Assembly (NCBI GenBank): GCA_028583605.1
Contig: CM053325.1
Location: 46,570,987 to 46,634,986, forward strand
Source of the DNA: Dastarcus helophoroides
Taxonomy: Eukaryota > Arthropoda > Insecta > Coleoptera > Bothrideridae
DNA length: 64,000 bases
Reading direction: 5' to 3'
Shown: positions 23,313-35,744 of the stretch, piece after piece
Numbering within the stretch: the stretch's first letter is position 1
How the letters are laid out: each line of letters starts with the position of its first letter
The notes under the pieces: generated by a model
Told to the model about the DNA's origin: nothing
What the model saw: the letters and a program-made list of their open reading frames with translations, nothing else
Databases searched by the model: none
Translations under genes and position numbers: made by a program

Positions 23313-23360
23313 CAGGGCCCGTCAAACCGCGGCTCGCGAGCCGCATGCGGCTCTTTAAAA
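23313..23360 (+). mobile_element. hAT-type transposon end with two overlapping palindromes
   Basis: Starts CAGGGCCCGTCAAACC, a style common to the ends of animal hAT elements. It then holds two perfect 16-bp palindromes that overlap by seven bases: GCGGCTCGCGAGCCGC (23329-23344) and GAGCCGCATGCGGCTC (23338-23353). It is an abrupt GC-rich island in AT-rich DNA. I could not find the partner end. Confidence 0.6.
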
Positions 23361-23449
23361 GACAATGGCGGCACTCAAAATTCCCCTAAAAATAAATAAA
23401 TAAAAGCTTGAGTGGACAGACACTCAGAAAATGAGTACTTATTAAACAA

Positions 23450-25880
23450 GTGACCTACAGAAGTCGAAATTTCCAAAATGCTTTTCTACGAGTTTTCACA
23501 TTTTGCTTAAATTTTGAAAAAAGTTATAATAAGCCTTGTATATAAGAATATATACAAGTTTATTACGATGCAATTCAAATCTAATTTTATTAGAATCTAA
23601 TGAAAACTAGATTGCAATTGCAAAGTTCACGTAGATGAGGCAAAGCTTGTATCCCGGGTTGCATCGCAACATCCTCCGTACCATACTGATGAGGCCAAGG
23701 AAGGCAGAAACTAGTCTATGGTTGCGGTTGTACATATTTTCAATTTTAAGCACTTTTAACTTATGTTTAATTACAAGCACGTTAAACTGGTCATTTATCA
23801 AAAAAGTTATGACTTCAAAAAGTATTTTTTCAAAATTTTTAATTGTATTGCATTACCATTTTGAAAAAACACATAAATTGTGAAATTTCTAGAAAAAGAC
23901 CAATTTGGAAAGTCACAATTTCTAAAAAATACTTTTCTCATGATTTTTATTTTTTTATTAGTAAATTTTCTACAGACTTGAAATTTTGTGAAAAAAAGTT
24001 GATTTCTTTTTGCAAAAAAAATTATAAATTTATAGAAATAGCAAATGTCCAAGTTCAAAATAAAAGCTGAAATTTCCAGAAAAAGCCAAATTTTGAGAAA
24101 AAGGAAGAGATTTCGAAAACAATTGAGAAAAAGGAAGAAATTTCTTAAAAAGTGAATTTATCAAAAGTTCACAAAAAAGGGTAAAATTTTAGAAAAAAAA
24201 CGTCGGATATTGATAATAGATTGAAACCCAGAACAAATTGAAACCCTGAAATTTTTAGATAAATTTGAATTTTTTGGAAAACTAAAATATCAAAAAGAGA
24301 AATTATAAAAATAAACTGGACGCTTAAAAAATTTGTCGAACTTTAAAAAAGTCGTAGTTTTTTAATAAAAAAATCAAAGTCAAATTATAGGAAAAATTTC
24401 AAGGAAAAAGTCAAATTTTTAAGAAAAGCTCGAATCTTCGACAAAAAGTTGCAATTTTTCAGAGAAATTTAAATTTTGAGAGGAAATTTAAAATTTTAAG
24501 AACAGGACGATTTAAAAAAAATCCAAATTTTCTGATAAATTCGAATTTTAAGAAAATTGCCAAAATAATTTCAAAAGAAAGGAGAATGTCGATAAAACTT
24601 CCAGTTTCGAGAAAAGTATTGAATTTTTAATAAAATGGTCAAAATTTCCAAGAGGTCAAATTTAAAAAAAAATCAAATTTTAAGATTTCAAAATAAATGA
24701 ATTTCGTTCGAAATAAAGATTGAAATTTCCAGAAAAAGTTTAATTTTGGAAAAAAAGATTTCGGAAAAAAATGAATTCGTCAAAAGTTTTCCAAAACGCA
24801 AAATTTTTAAAAAAGACTTTGAATTTTTACGATATATTGAAATTCGCAGGCTAATTTAAAGGCCTGAAATATTTAAACAAATTTAAATTTTGTGAAAAAT
24901 TGTAAAATTTGAAAAGAGAAATTGTAAAAAATTAAAAGTTTAAAAAGGTTATTGAACTTTTTCAGAAGTCGAAGTCAGAGTAAAAGAAAATAAAAAAATT
25001 GCAGTGTTCCAGTAAAAGTTAAATTTTAAGAATATATTGAAATTTCGAGAAAAAGACGAATTAATAAAAAAATTTCAAATTTTCAGATAAATCGAATTTT
25101 GAGAAAATTGGTAAAATAATTTCGAAAGTCAAATTTTAAGAAAAAAAATTAAATTTTGAGCTTTGAGAACAGCATTTAATTCGAAATAAAAGTGGAAATT
25201 TCCAGAGAATACCGAATTTTGAAAAAAAGTGACTTAAAAAATTTGTCAAAAGTTTTCAAAAAGATAAAATTTAAAAAAACGTCGAATTTTGACAATGGAT
25301 TAAAACCTAGAACAAATTTAAAACCTGAAATTTTTAGACAAATTTAAATTTTGTAAAATTTGGAAAAGAGCAATAAGTAAATAAAAGTCTAAATATTTAG
25401 TGATAGTCAGTTTGGGAAAAATGTTGAAATTTAGTTAAAGGACGAATTTTAAAAAAACTGTAGAAAGTTTTAGAAAAAAATTTAGAACCAAGTCGAAAAA
25501 ATGTAATTTTATAAAAAAATGAAATTTAGAATAGATCTAAATTTCGAAAAAATAAACCTCTGAAAATAAGGTCGAAATCTTCAAAAACTACTTTACTTAA
25601 CATCTCCAATTACTTCAAATTTTTACTTTTTTTATTAAAAAATCGACAAAAGATGATTTTTGAGAAATAAGTCTCATCTTCCAGTTAGTCGAATTAGAAA
25701 AAAGTAAACATTTTTACTAATTGTCGAGTTTTGAGAAAAAAGAAAGATTTGGGGCAAAAGTTTAATTTTGGGAACAAGATAAATATTAAAGACTAATACA
25801 AAGAAGAGTTAAAAAAGTCTAAATTGCGAAATAAAAAGACAAATTTTGAAGTAAAGGTTTAAATTTTGAGCAATAAAAGG
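23450..25880. repeat. Largest AT-rich quasi-repeat tract, purine-rich on the plus strand
   Basis: About 2.4 kb of variants of AAATTTTGAGAAAAAGTCGAAATTTC at roughly 25-40-base spacing. There is strong strand asymmetry: A runs on plus, T runs on minus. No coding signal. Confidence 0.7.
24056..25560 (+). repeat. Higher-order tandem repeat within the AT tract, three copies
   Basis: Anchors recur in the same order. Anchor one is (G/T)GAAATTTCCAGA at about 24070, 24728 and 25194. Anchor two is a block starting ACGTCG or GACTTTG, then ATTGAAA or ATTAAAA, then CCTGAAAT(A)TTT, then AAATTTAAATTTTGT, at about 24204, 24815 and 25278. Copy spacings are therefore about 610-660 and 465 bases. This shows that at least part of the tract arose by tandem duplication of a long unit, not only by drift. 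Confidence 0.65.
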
Positions 25881-25889
25881 TCTTTTGAG

Positions 25890-27934
25890 CTGAATGTATT
25901 TTCGTTTGACTACATGAGTCAGCCTTTGTCCCATATTTTGTCTGATTTATCGGATTTAATTTTGAAATTAAAAATGTGTACAAAAGAAAATCATCAATAT
26001 GTTGGAAAGTTCTGATAACTTTATCTTTAGCTTTATTATTTTGTTCCCGTTCGAAGTAAGTAATTTCACGAGCAAAACTCTAACGTCTTTATTTAACATG
26101 TTGCCGGGCATTTTGCAAAGATAGTTTTCCAACATTACACAAAAAGCGCACCACTTAATATGTATTTATTGTCTATTTGTCATAAAACAATGCAGAATAT
26201 TAAAAATTAAAACCTAAAAAGCCAAACACGAAAATAACTTCCGACCCGATGAACGCATATTACTCAAATTAAAAAGCTAATTTAGACAACAAAACTGAAC
26301 ACATATTGTCTAATCCATAACTTCATATTGTTAATGTACGCTGTAGTTATATCGTACGCTTGGAAGGCACTCTTGACGTACTTTGACTTAAACAGTAATT
26401 TACATATGTTTGAAAAGTGCAAATGTTGATGACGCAGAAATCAACTTTTGTGAAATGAACTGTATCTGGCAACCGTTCCAACAAAAGTTCTTACTAATTA
26501 GGACTTCAGCAGAATTGGTTTCCGAATTATTTATTAATTGTAGAAAAAGTATGCCTATCTTCTGCAGAATATTTTGAGTTAACACTACTATTTAATTAAT
26601 GTTTGCAACAAACTGACCTTTGTGTCTTTAGTCTGGACCGTGCACAATGCAGATTATGTAAAAGGATTTTATGATCTTCAAAAATGTAGCCGCTGCTGGT
26701 ACATTTCTGTACATACACGCCCATAAAAATTATACAAACGATTCTATGGGTTTATGTTTAAATCACGTCTACTTCAATTTTGTTAATATACTTTGGAAAT
26801 ATATCTACACATATAAATAACTAACTATGAAAGTCCTTTTTGTAAGACGATTCGCTCGCCAATCGATCAATATTGAAAATATTTGCGCATATTTCAGTGG
26901 TCTCTTATATAAACCGGTGGTATTTTCCGAACGAATACATCGGATATATCCCCTACTAAATAACTGAAATTAATGAAATGAAATTGTTGAAGCCACAATA
27001 GCGGTAAATTAATGATAAACACATTATATTTGTACAAATTTCGTTATGGCTACTGAACAAAGATAAAATAGTTATTGGAGTTTCAATAGATAAACAGACA
27101 ACTTCCCCAAAAGAATGTTGAACTGAATACAATTTCCGGCTTTAGATCCGCTATCCTTTCTGTTTCAGATTTCTGAATTAAAAGCAAATAAACCGTACAC
27201 GCAAATCTGGTTTTCGAATACATATTGTATATGTTAATTGCGAGCAATGTAGTTAGGAGATTTGACGTACACATTTGGTATAGCGTTCAAGCAAATTATG
27301 TCAACAGCTTATCAATTACCAACAGAAGTTTACATAGGACGCTTTCTGGGGAATTTCTTTAATCAACCCTGAAACCAGAGCAAATATACCTGTTATAACC
27401 ATTTATGTATCCGTAGGTAAATACTAAGCATCTATGAAGTTATATCTAATGAACATATGTAAATATTTTATTTTGAATAGAAGAGAAAATATTTATAAAT
27501 CTCATTTAATGGTTAATACATATATAGAAAACTATTTTATCTGTCATGTGACTTTTCTTGGAGTTGGGGCAAATTTGTGAGTTACAATCCGCCTTAGTAA
27601 TCTATACTGTCAACTATGGAATTTCATCCTTACGGATGCATTTACCTCTAGCTAAAGTTGACTCACATTACGCCCAAAATAAAATAACCAACAAGCATAA
27701 GCTCCGTAAGTTAATGAGTAAATCAAAAGTATAGAAGTAAGAAATAATTATAATGTGAAACGGCACGATTTTTAAGAACCATAGAGCAACAAATATAATT
27801 ATGTTTTTTTTAATTCAGTAATGAAAACACACAACACTCTGTTGTGTACAATTTTGAAGCAAAGCTGAATATATTAAGGTCAGCCATCTCTACCTCTCTG
27901 GATTGTAAATTTTGTAGATTTGTGTGAGACTGTT
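25890..27934. other. Long spacer without recognised features
   Basis: AT-rich DNA. Short open stretches at 26400-26585 and 27083-27274 (minus) have no recognisable domain. I see no transposon ends here. Confidence 0.4.
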
Positions 27935-28046
27935 TGGTTAGATTAGGTTAGGTTAGGTTAGGTTAGGTTAGGTTAGGTTCGGCTAGGTTCGGTTAGGTTC
28001 GGTTAGGTTCGGTTAGGTTAGGTTAGGTTAGGTTAGGTTAGGTTAG
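27935..28046 (+). repeat. Interstitial (TTAGG)n telomere-type repeat
   Basis: About 110 bp of GGTTA units, the ancestral insect telomere repeat read as TTAGG. The two flanks are nearly pure, but the middle (about 27979-28010) carries a variant in which GGTTC alternates with GGTTA (one unit GGCTA). That gives a 10-bp period, which suggests local amplification after a point change. It lies inside ordinary AT-rich DNA, so it is interstitial, not a chromosome end. Confidence 0.9.
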
Positions 28047-28049
28047 TTT

Positions 28050-29120
28050 TTTATGGACTTTTTTCACTTTGACCAACTTAGTTCTATTATGAATAGAGAG
28101 CGGATTATATGTACAGGTTTTTAAACAAAATATGCGCATATTATATGCAGATTCTGAACGAAATTGCATAGCAATTACAAAAATTTGCCCATTAATATGC
28201 ATTACATGCATCATAAATCCAAATAAATTGGGTTCGATGTATGTCAAACATTTAACGACCTTTAAAAAGTATATTACCATTAATTAATTGCTATAAATCA
28301 GAAGTACTAAAATTTTATTTTTATTTAATAACTATTAACAACAATTGTCGAAACTAAAACTTTTTTGTGCACATTATTTCAAAAATATAGATGTAAATAG
28401 AGCAATTTGAAATTGCTAAGAATCGCATTTTGCAATAAAAATTTTAAAACTGCATCATTACTTCTGAATTCAACATTAGTTTTTGGTAAAATTTTAAGCA
28501 TTTAAATAAATAATACTCCATGTTCTTTCAAATATGGATAAAAATATTTCACTAAAATTATTGGGAAAAATTTTTTTTTACACGAGTTGCTTCGTTGCCT
28601 CGTAGAAATGTCAAAGGAGTCTAAGGATAAGGACATATTACAGTAATTTCACTTCAAAATATTGATCAAGCTAAATCAAAAGCTGAAAATTTAAGTCCTA
28701 AATAAAGGAGAAAATCTATTTGTATTTGCTACTGTATAATATAATATGACTATATTATATGTCTGAGCCTAATATGTGCAGTATTTTTCTACAATATTTT
28801 TGTAGAATTGTCAAAATAACGTACTTATCTTGTATTAAATCGAGATATAGTCGAGATCATGTGATTTACATTCAATATTCGACATTTTTGTACTGCAGGC
28901 ACTACGGCATTTAAACATAATGAAACGCAAGTGTTAAGATTAGGGGAAAAGAAATACAAATAACAAACATTGTTCATTTGGAAACCTGATTGTTGATAAA
29001 TTGTTTATAAACAGTCTGGGAACTGGATCTTTACCACCCACCACCATAATTTTGACACCAATCGTGTAGTTGCTCGTTGGACAAAACTTTTACCTGTGAG
29101 TTTACGTTTACGTTTTAATG
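28050..29120. other. AT-rich spacer
   Basis: No gene or repeat that I can support. Confidence 0.4.
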
Positions 29121-29249
29121 ACTTTAATTTAGGTAAAATCTTATTTTACTGTCGAACTTAACACTTTTTTGCCGAAGGCAATGGAAATATTCAAAGTTAT
29201 TAGAAATATGAAAAAAAAATAATAAAAAAGCAAATTCGAATGCAGATGC

Positions 29250-29372
29250 CGTCTGTTTATTCAGCTTATTTATGGTTGATAGATACTTCCTTCTGTTGTT
29301 CATCAATTTCTCTTGCAGCCTCTTAATTTTCTTTGATTTTTCCGTGGTATCTTGCAAAAGATTTTCTTTCAC
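29250..29372 (-). other. Short basic coiled-coil-like open segment
   Basis: About 40 codons with heptad-like spacing of Leu/Ile and many Lys: DTTEKSKKIKRLQEKLMN and then YLSTINKLNKQ. The pattern resembles the coiled coil after the THAP domain in P-element and THAP proteins, but nothing around it confirms this. It lies just downstream (minus strand) of the LINE tail at 29440-30000, so it might instead be adjacent insertion debris. Confidence 0.25.
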
Positions 29373-29439
29373 TTTTACCTTGTTTTTTTACGTCTCAATA
29401 TAGTTTATCAGCGGCTGGTAACTTTTTCGAATACAAATC

Positions 29440-30000
29440 GACTTGACGAATGTTTCATTATGCCCCATATCATTCAGGAGCCGTCGTACAATATTTGTTT
29501 TATTGCCTCACCCAAGACATGGCAGAATCTACCTAGACTGGTTATCCCTTTTTACCATTTTTCTTAAATTGGTATTTCAAGGGACAGTCACCGATAATAA
29601 CATCAATAATAAGCCTCAAATCATCTTGGGTAGATCGATGAGCTTACTTAACCATATATCTTTTTGCTTGTCTTTACCCTAGAGAATATTTCCAAAAGTG
29701 TTTTTTCTTTTATCCACTTGGCTGTTGAGACCTGGCTCCTGTTATACAAAATAATTGTTTGGGCTTATAAAATATTGCCTTGGTTCTTGTTTTTCCAAGG
29801 TTCTCATTTCTTTCTATTCCCTCTTGGCCTTGTACCCACATTAAGGACAATTTATTACCCATTGCCAATTCCTTTAGGTATTGTTTGCCTTCCCAGGCAA
29901 TCGCAGAGTGAAAATGGTAGTACCCCTACGTCCCTGCTATTACTTGGATACTTTCTAGTACTGATGTATTTTCTTGAAAATTACTTAAAAGAGATGGTAA
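29440..30000 (-). pseudogene. LINE RNase H domain and C-terminal region, decayed
   Basis: On the minus strand, joining frames: VLESIQVIAGT (about 29930-29965), then LSLMWVQGQEGIERNENLG (about 29790-29850), which is the WVPGHEGIEGNEKAD core of RNase H with Pro and His replaced by Gln. Next comes AIFYKPKQLFCITGARSQQ, then DDLRLIIDVIIGDCPLKYQF (about 29570-29630), then a damaged zinc-knuckle region. This order is that of an RNase H-bearing insect LINE (R1/I-like). Several frameshifts and stops. It is a different family from the relic at 17342-17850, whose RNase H tail and C-terminal words differ. Confidence 0.75.
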
Positions 30001-30544
30001 TTGGTAGTGTTACCTGATTGCTCATTATATGTGACATTTTTTCCATTTTTAATACACTATGAATGTAAATGTGCAGTTATGGTATATTCTCAATATTCAA
30101 AAGCAGAAGGTTCATACTGCAACCCTGTCATTCTTAGCTTTTCCACCAATGGCGTTGCTAAATTCTCCTTTTTTACTGGCCCAGTCTCTTGTTATTTGAA
30201 TCTACCTATCTGCATTTTTAATTTCCCGTTGATTCTTATTTTCGTATTTTGGTGAACAGATTAAATGCCGTTTGTAGTTCATAACGAATATTAAGTTTGC
30301 ATTAATCGAAATATTCATATTCTAAATTAATGGTGAGTTTTTTGCTAACTCTAAAAGTCGCAGTTTTGTTTTAAACAGTGATAGATAGATTAAACCACTA
30401 CTTCATTGTTGCACTCTAAGTTTTGAAAATATGCAATCATTTAAAACCTTGGGTTAACTAAAAGCGCATAACCTATGACTCGATCTTATAGCTTATTTAT
30501 ATTTACATTTTTTTGACATTTTTATTCTAATTCCAAACTTCCAG

Positions 30545-30707
30545 AGAAAAGCTAAGAGTGTGTCTTCAAATTCAGCATATATCATCGATTACGGTTGCTG
30601 AAAATAAGAATGTTTTGGTCAAGTATTTAACGAACTTACTGCAAAGGTTTGAAAAAGTCGATGCACAATTTGTGCAGCTTCTATTCCCACGACAATGGTT
30701 ACAGTGG
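30545..30707 (+). other. Candidate internal exon, 163 bases, family unknown
   Basis: A pyrimidine-containing acceptor (TTCCAAACTTCCAG, ending 30544) precedes an open segment of 54 codons that ends at a donor (TGG then GTAAAT, 30708). The protein reads EKLRVCLQIQHISS, then NVLVKYLTNLLQRFEKVDAQ and FVQLLFPRQWLQW, an amphipathic, helix-friendly composition with Trp and Cys that stands out from the AT-rich by-product frames. I do not recognise a family. If real, it would be part of a plus-strand gene with very long introns. Both neighbouring regions are non-coding. Confidence 0.35.
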
Positions 30708-30799
30708 GTAAATTCAATTTCTGTATCTTATATATTTATGGTATATATTATAATAATTTCTTTTAGCGCTTTGGCTGCCTCACATTATTGAATAATAGC

Positions 30800-32530
30800 A
30801 GTGATCATAGTTTTTGGGCTGTCAGTTGGGTGACAATTAAAATTGTCAAAACATGACATATTTTGCAGGCTTGTCGCAGTTTGCATTATAAATATAAACA
30901 GTTTACTTGAATCAACAGCACAAAACTATTTTTATGGAAATAAAAAAATAATTTTAAATAAATGATTTTTTTCCAAATTTAAAAATCAATTACGTATAAC
31001 CTTTTTACACTGTATTTCAGATTAACGAGACCTATCATATCTAAGATTATTTTTGTGTAATAATCTATTTTCTTTAAACAAAATGAAAATATTCGAGCAA
31101 TCCTTTTATAAACGGTTTGCTATTTTGAGAAATTTTAAACCACCAGAAATAAAAATCTCAATAATTGGTCCAGAAAGAACTGTAGCGTGATCATATCTGT
31201 AGGTACCACACAAAGCAACGAACAGAAATGAAATTCGTGTAGAAAATGATGTTATTGCTTAAAAGAAGCTTTTCTCTATCAAATAGATCTGGTAAAAAAT
31301 TATCCCAGATATAATAAATATTTTTACGGTGAAATGGATCATAGCAGACGATCGTGGTATGCTATTCCGAGGAATGTTCCTAATTCTAATTACTAAGATA
31401 TTTTTAAAGTTTAAACTTTTCTCAAAGTTTAATTTTCGAGGAAAATTTGAATCCGAAATTCGGAAATTTTTACAAATTTTGAAGACAAAATAGTAAATTT
31501 TTGAAACTTCAAATAAAACATCGAGGTACAATTAATAGTGTTTTTAGTCTTCAAACTTTAATATCAATGTAGAAATTTTGAATATTATCTCAAATTTTAG
31601 TATTTTCCTTTACGAACTTATATACCAAGCATCGAAACTTTAATTTTGTTTTCTCCGAATTGCGATAGTGAGCCAAGAACTTGAGTTAATAAAGTCGCAA
31701 GCGACGGTTAGTTGATTAATAGAGTTTGCGTACCAAGAAGGTTTAAATTACAAAATCTTTTTAAAAAAAATCTTACTTTGTTTAGACTTTGTTTCAGTTT
31801 ACCATTTCAGTTATTTAGAGTTTGGGAAAATAAATAGACAAAAACAGGAAACTTTGTGAATATAAACAAACTATCCAGACACATTAAGCTCTATTATTTT
31901 AGCTCTATTAAACATTACGCATCGACTAGTTTAGAAAAATAGCTATTTCAGCAAGATCCTCCTACACAAATTTTACGAGTTTGGTTATTTTATTATTTTG
32001 TCACTGATGCTTACATGCAGCACATTCTATACAATACATTTTCGTATTAATATTATTTGGTGAAATTATTCGATTTGCTTTAAATTAGTTTGGCTTCGCG
32101 CCAAAAGTAATTCATTCCGCTGAAATTTCAAATAAACAGTCTGCCTAAGTAGCAATTACTTAAGTGTTTTCGCGCTTTCAAATTTCCTCTGATTTATTTA
32201 TATAAAGTGTATCACCCAATGCAATATTTTGAGATTTGAACAACTTCCGCATATCCTCGAATTTATAGGAAATAGGCTTAATGAAAGTAAATGTCTTGGG
32301 AGAAAACCTAAAAAATGGAAAGCTTTTAGATTAATATCTATTGCACGTTATTGAAAAGATTAGTTTACAAAAAAGATGAAAATAAAAAACAAAATTATTG
32401 TTTTACATTTTACTTATGAAAATTAATGACAATATTATTTTATATATAGTAATGGACAGATTCCTAAAACTTTGTTCGTATTAATCAGTGTTTGTTTTAG
32501 TGTTTCGTTTAAGATAATATGAATGGTCTT
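30800..32530. other. Spacer, no supported feature
   Basis: AT-rich DNA with some TTTCGAAA-type words near 31380-31620. No named gene or element. Confidence 0.4.
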
Positions 32531-32539
32531 TTTTATTAG

Positions 32540-33760
32540 CCGTTCCAGAAAGTTAAAATTTTAAAAGAAAGGTCAAACATTTCATATTTTATCTTCAAAT
32601 TTTGAAATAAAGTTAGAAATTTGAAAAATTCCCAATTTCTGCAAGCATTTTCTAAATGTTGAATGTTTTCTCCAAATGTCGTTTTTCCAAAAAGTTAAGA
32701 AATTTGACTTTAGTAACTAAATATTTAAAATATAAAATTTAATTAACTGTGAGAATGAGGTGAAAATTTTTAAAATTGCAAGATTTTTTCAAAATTTCCA
32801 GAATTTCAATAAGATTTAAAAGGCTTTTTTTTCATCTTAATTTTTCTTACTTTTTGAATCTCAGCTCAAAAAAAATTTATTTGTTGATAGAAATCTGAAA
32901 AGTTAAAATCTGTAACTACACAATTCAAGAAAACAACTGAAATTGAAAAAAGCTTAAAATTTATTTAAAAACATTCGAAATGTTAGATGTTTATCGAACT
33001 TCCTACTTTTTTGCCAACATTTTTAGTTTAAAATTAAAATCTATCATTTTCCAATTTTTTTTTGGAGCCACATTTTCACATCATTGTTTTACATAATTTT
33101 GAAATAACATTTTCAACTTTAAATTGGAATTTTTTTTATGGACTAAACTTTTTATTCGAAATTTCGGTTGTTTTTAATGACGTTAAATTTTTGATGCGAA
33201 TGTTTTTTTCTATAAATTCTTAAAAATCTTTGTTTACGCCTTCAGTTTTTACTTTGTCCTTAGAACTAAATGAATTATTTTTTTTATTATTCCATTATTA
33301 ATATGTAGTAAACTTCTATAATTTTTTTATTCGATTTTTTATAATTTAAAATTAATATGTTTATTTTCTTTTTTAAACAAACTTTAGCTTCAATAAGGTT
33401 TCTTCAGAATTCCAAATTTTAATTAAAAATTTTGATTTGTTATATCCATAAGTCATGTGTTTCTTAAACTTTTACTATTTCTTAAATTTTCCGGGTTACA
33501 CATTTCATTTGACTATTTTTTGGAATTTTAAATCTTCTGGAAACGAGTTTAAACCTGCTTTTTTTGAAAATTATTTTTTCTCAAACTTTTCAATTCCTTG
33601 TCATCATTTTAAGGTTACAAACTTTCGAATTTAAAATTCCCACTGTAAATTTGGTAATTTTTATTAATAGCAAATTTTTCCGAATGAAGATTTTAATCTC
33701 GCAATTTTGATATTTTCCTGCAAATGTAAGAATTTCTGTATTGGAAAATCTCTTATCCAA
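32540..33760. repeat. Degenerate AT-rich quasi-repeat tract
   Basis: Drifting AAATTTTGAAATAA and TTTAAAATTTC words, switching from purine-rich to pyrimidine-rich on the plus strand near 33000. Confidence 0.5.
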
Positions 33761-33769
33761 TAAACCCTT

Positions 33770-35740
33770 AGAGCGTCAATCACAGCTCACTCCTTAGGTC
33801 CATAGCGCCCACTATTGGGCATTTTGAGCTTACTGGTGGGAGGTAGAAGTTTTGTCCAAAATCAATTCCTGATTGTTAAATTAAAATTACACATCTTTTC
33901 AGAAGATCGGGGGGAGTAGGATGGCTGTTTGAATGTGAAGACTTTTTATTAGTCATTGAATGTATATCTTTATGACAATATGATTATTATTTAATCATTA
34001 TTTTTTAATCGTCACTAACAACTTTGACTAGGTATATATTTTTGCGAATAAAAACCTTTTTTTTTAGTTGTTAACTAATATCGCCTCATTTTTGGTTTTT
34101 GGTGGGCGGTGGGCGGTAGAACCGATTTATTTCCGAAATTGATACAGGAGTGGGCGGTAGACATAAAAAAGTTTACTACGTCTGGTTTGGTCGCTCTAAT
34201 TAGATTGTGTGAAAACATAGCGTTTATTATACCCATAAACCTTATAAGAAAGGCCAGAAAGCTATGCATATTTCGCCTTGGTAATAGTGATTATTATTGA
34301 CTTCTATGTTACTAAATTCAGTTGCAATATTTTCTTTACATACCAAGATGTAGATTGTTTGATAATGAAATGTCCATTCAAAAAGTATTATGCCAAAAAA
34401 TTATTAAACAAACATTCCCTACGTAGTAATTTTATTTGCAAATATTTCAGTTTCGTTAAAGCATAAATCTTGCAATGGAGCTACATTTCAACTACCAATT
34501 CCGTGTTGCTTCATTGATTTTTATCGCCCCAGAAATATTTTTCGTTCTATTACATTACTTAAAAATAGCTGCGAGAAAGTTAGGGTATTCGATGGGACTG
34601 TTTGCACAATTTAGAGAAATCTTGTTATAAAAACAGAAGTATATGACCCACGTGTCATTTCATAACAGTCTTAATATAGAAATGTTTGTTTTAAAATTCC
34701 TTTCGAACAAGTGTGCGGATAAAGAAAATTAATGTCGTCTAAAATAATTTCATAACGTCCACTTTTCTTCGTTTCTATATTACCGACCAATAGCTTTCAG
34801 ACATAATTTTAGAAACTGAAGCTACAGTATGTCTGTTAAGTAAGTACCTAGGTCAGTATTGAAAAATATCATTATTAAAAAACCACATTTTGCATAAAAA
34901 AATATGTTTTACCTGAAGTTTATATTTTACTACGGCGGGAATCGCCACACTTATTTATGTCCGATATTCGTTTTCTCAAATAAACAGCTACATTGGCAGA
35001 GTCCATGCCCCAGTAAACAAATTGGAAACAAGGCAGTTCGAAAAATAATGCCCCTATATGCTGGTGAAGGAATTTTTCATTTTGCATTTCCGCGTGCGTG
35101 CCTTTTATATTTGACCCAATTTGGATTTGAGCCCTTGTTTATAACCAGAAGCTCCAGTCACACTGGCGACAGTTTAGAACACACTTGTTGGATGGTGCAG
35201 ATCATTAATTTTCCTATTTTGTACGGATGATCTCTTACGAGGTATTCGGCCAACGAGATCTCCTTAGCGCATTTTATTAGGTAACTTGCTACGAAAACTT
35301 CTTACGCGGCGGGCGATAGATTTTAAGCACTATCATTTTCAGAATGCTCCACATACATATTGGTGGTAAATGACGAATCTAAACAAAGTTAGCTTTCCAG
35401 TAATATTAAATAATGTCATAATATATTTCGGTGGGAATATATATTTTTGTTTCTCAAAGCTAGTGGGACAAACCATATTATCATCAATTCCTTTTACTAG
35501 AATAAGGTAGCGTGTTACACGCAATCATTACCACAAAAAAATTAAAAGCAAACATTACAAAATACTAGTGACAAAAACAGGGGTATTTAAGTTTTGTTGT
35601 CGACAAGCCAAATGAAATTTTCGCAATATGACGCGGGCCGGATCAAGAATCACTGATAAAATCAAAAATGTGCACTTTGATTTGTTCTAGAAATTTCGAT
35701 TTTTATACCAATATTTATACAGGCTCTAACTTAAGTATTT
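33770..35740. other. Spacer with two GGTGGG(A/C)GGTAGAA patches
   Basis: GGTGGGAGGTAGAA at 33836-33849 and GGTGGGCGGTAGAA at about 34107-34121, the latter in a small GGTGGGC tandem, with similar following bases. They may be remnants of a repeated element. Otherwise unrecognised. Confidence 0.3.
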
Positions 35741-35744
35741 CAAA

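Noticed and set aside
27935..28046. CRISPR-like or chromosome-end interpretation of the TTAGG array
   Set aside because: The units are five bases without spacers, so it is not CRISPR; ordinary sequence continues on both sides, so it is not a chromosome end.
29352..30255. Series of overlapping plus-strand open frames
   Set aside because: The minus strand here carries a recognisable LINE RNase H region; the plus frames are hydrophobic shadows.
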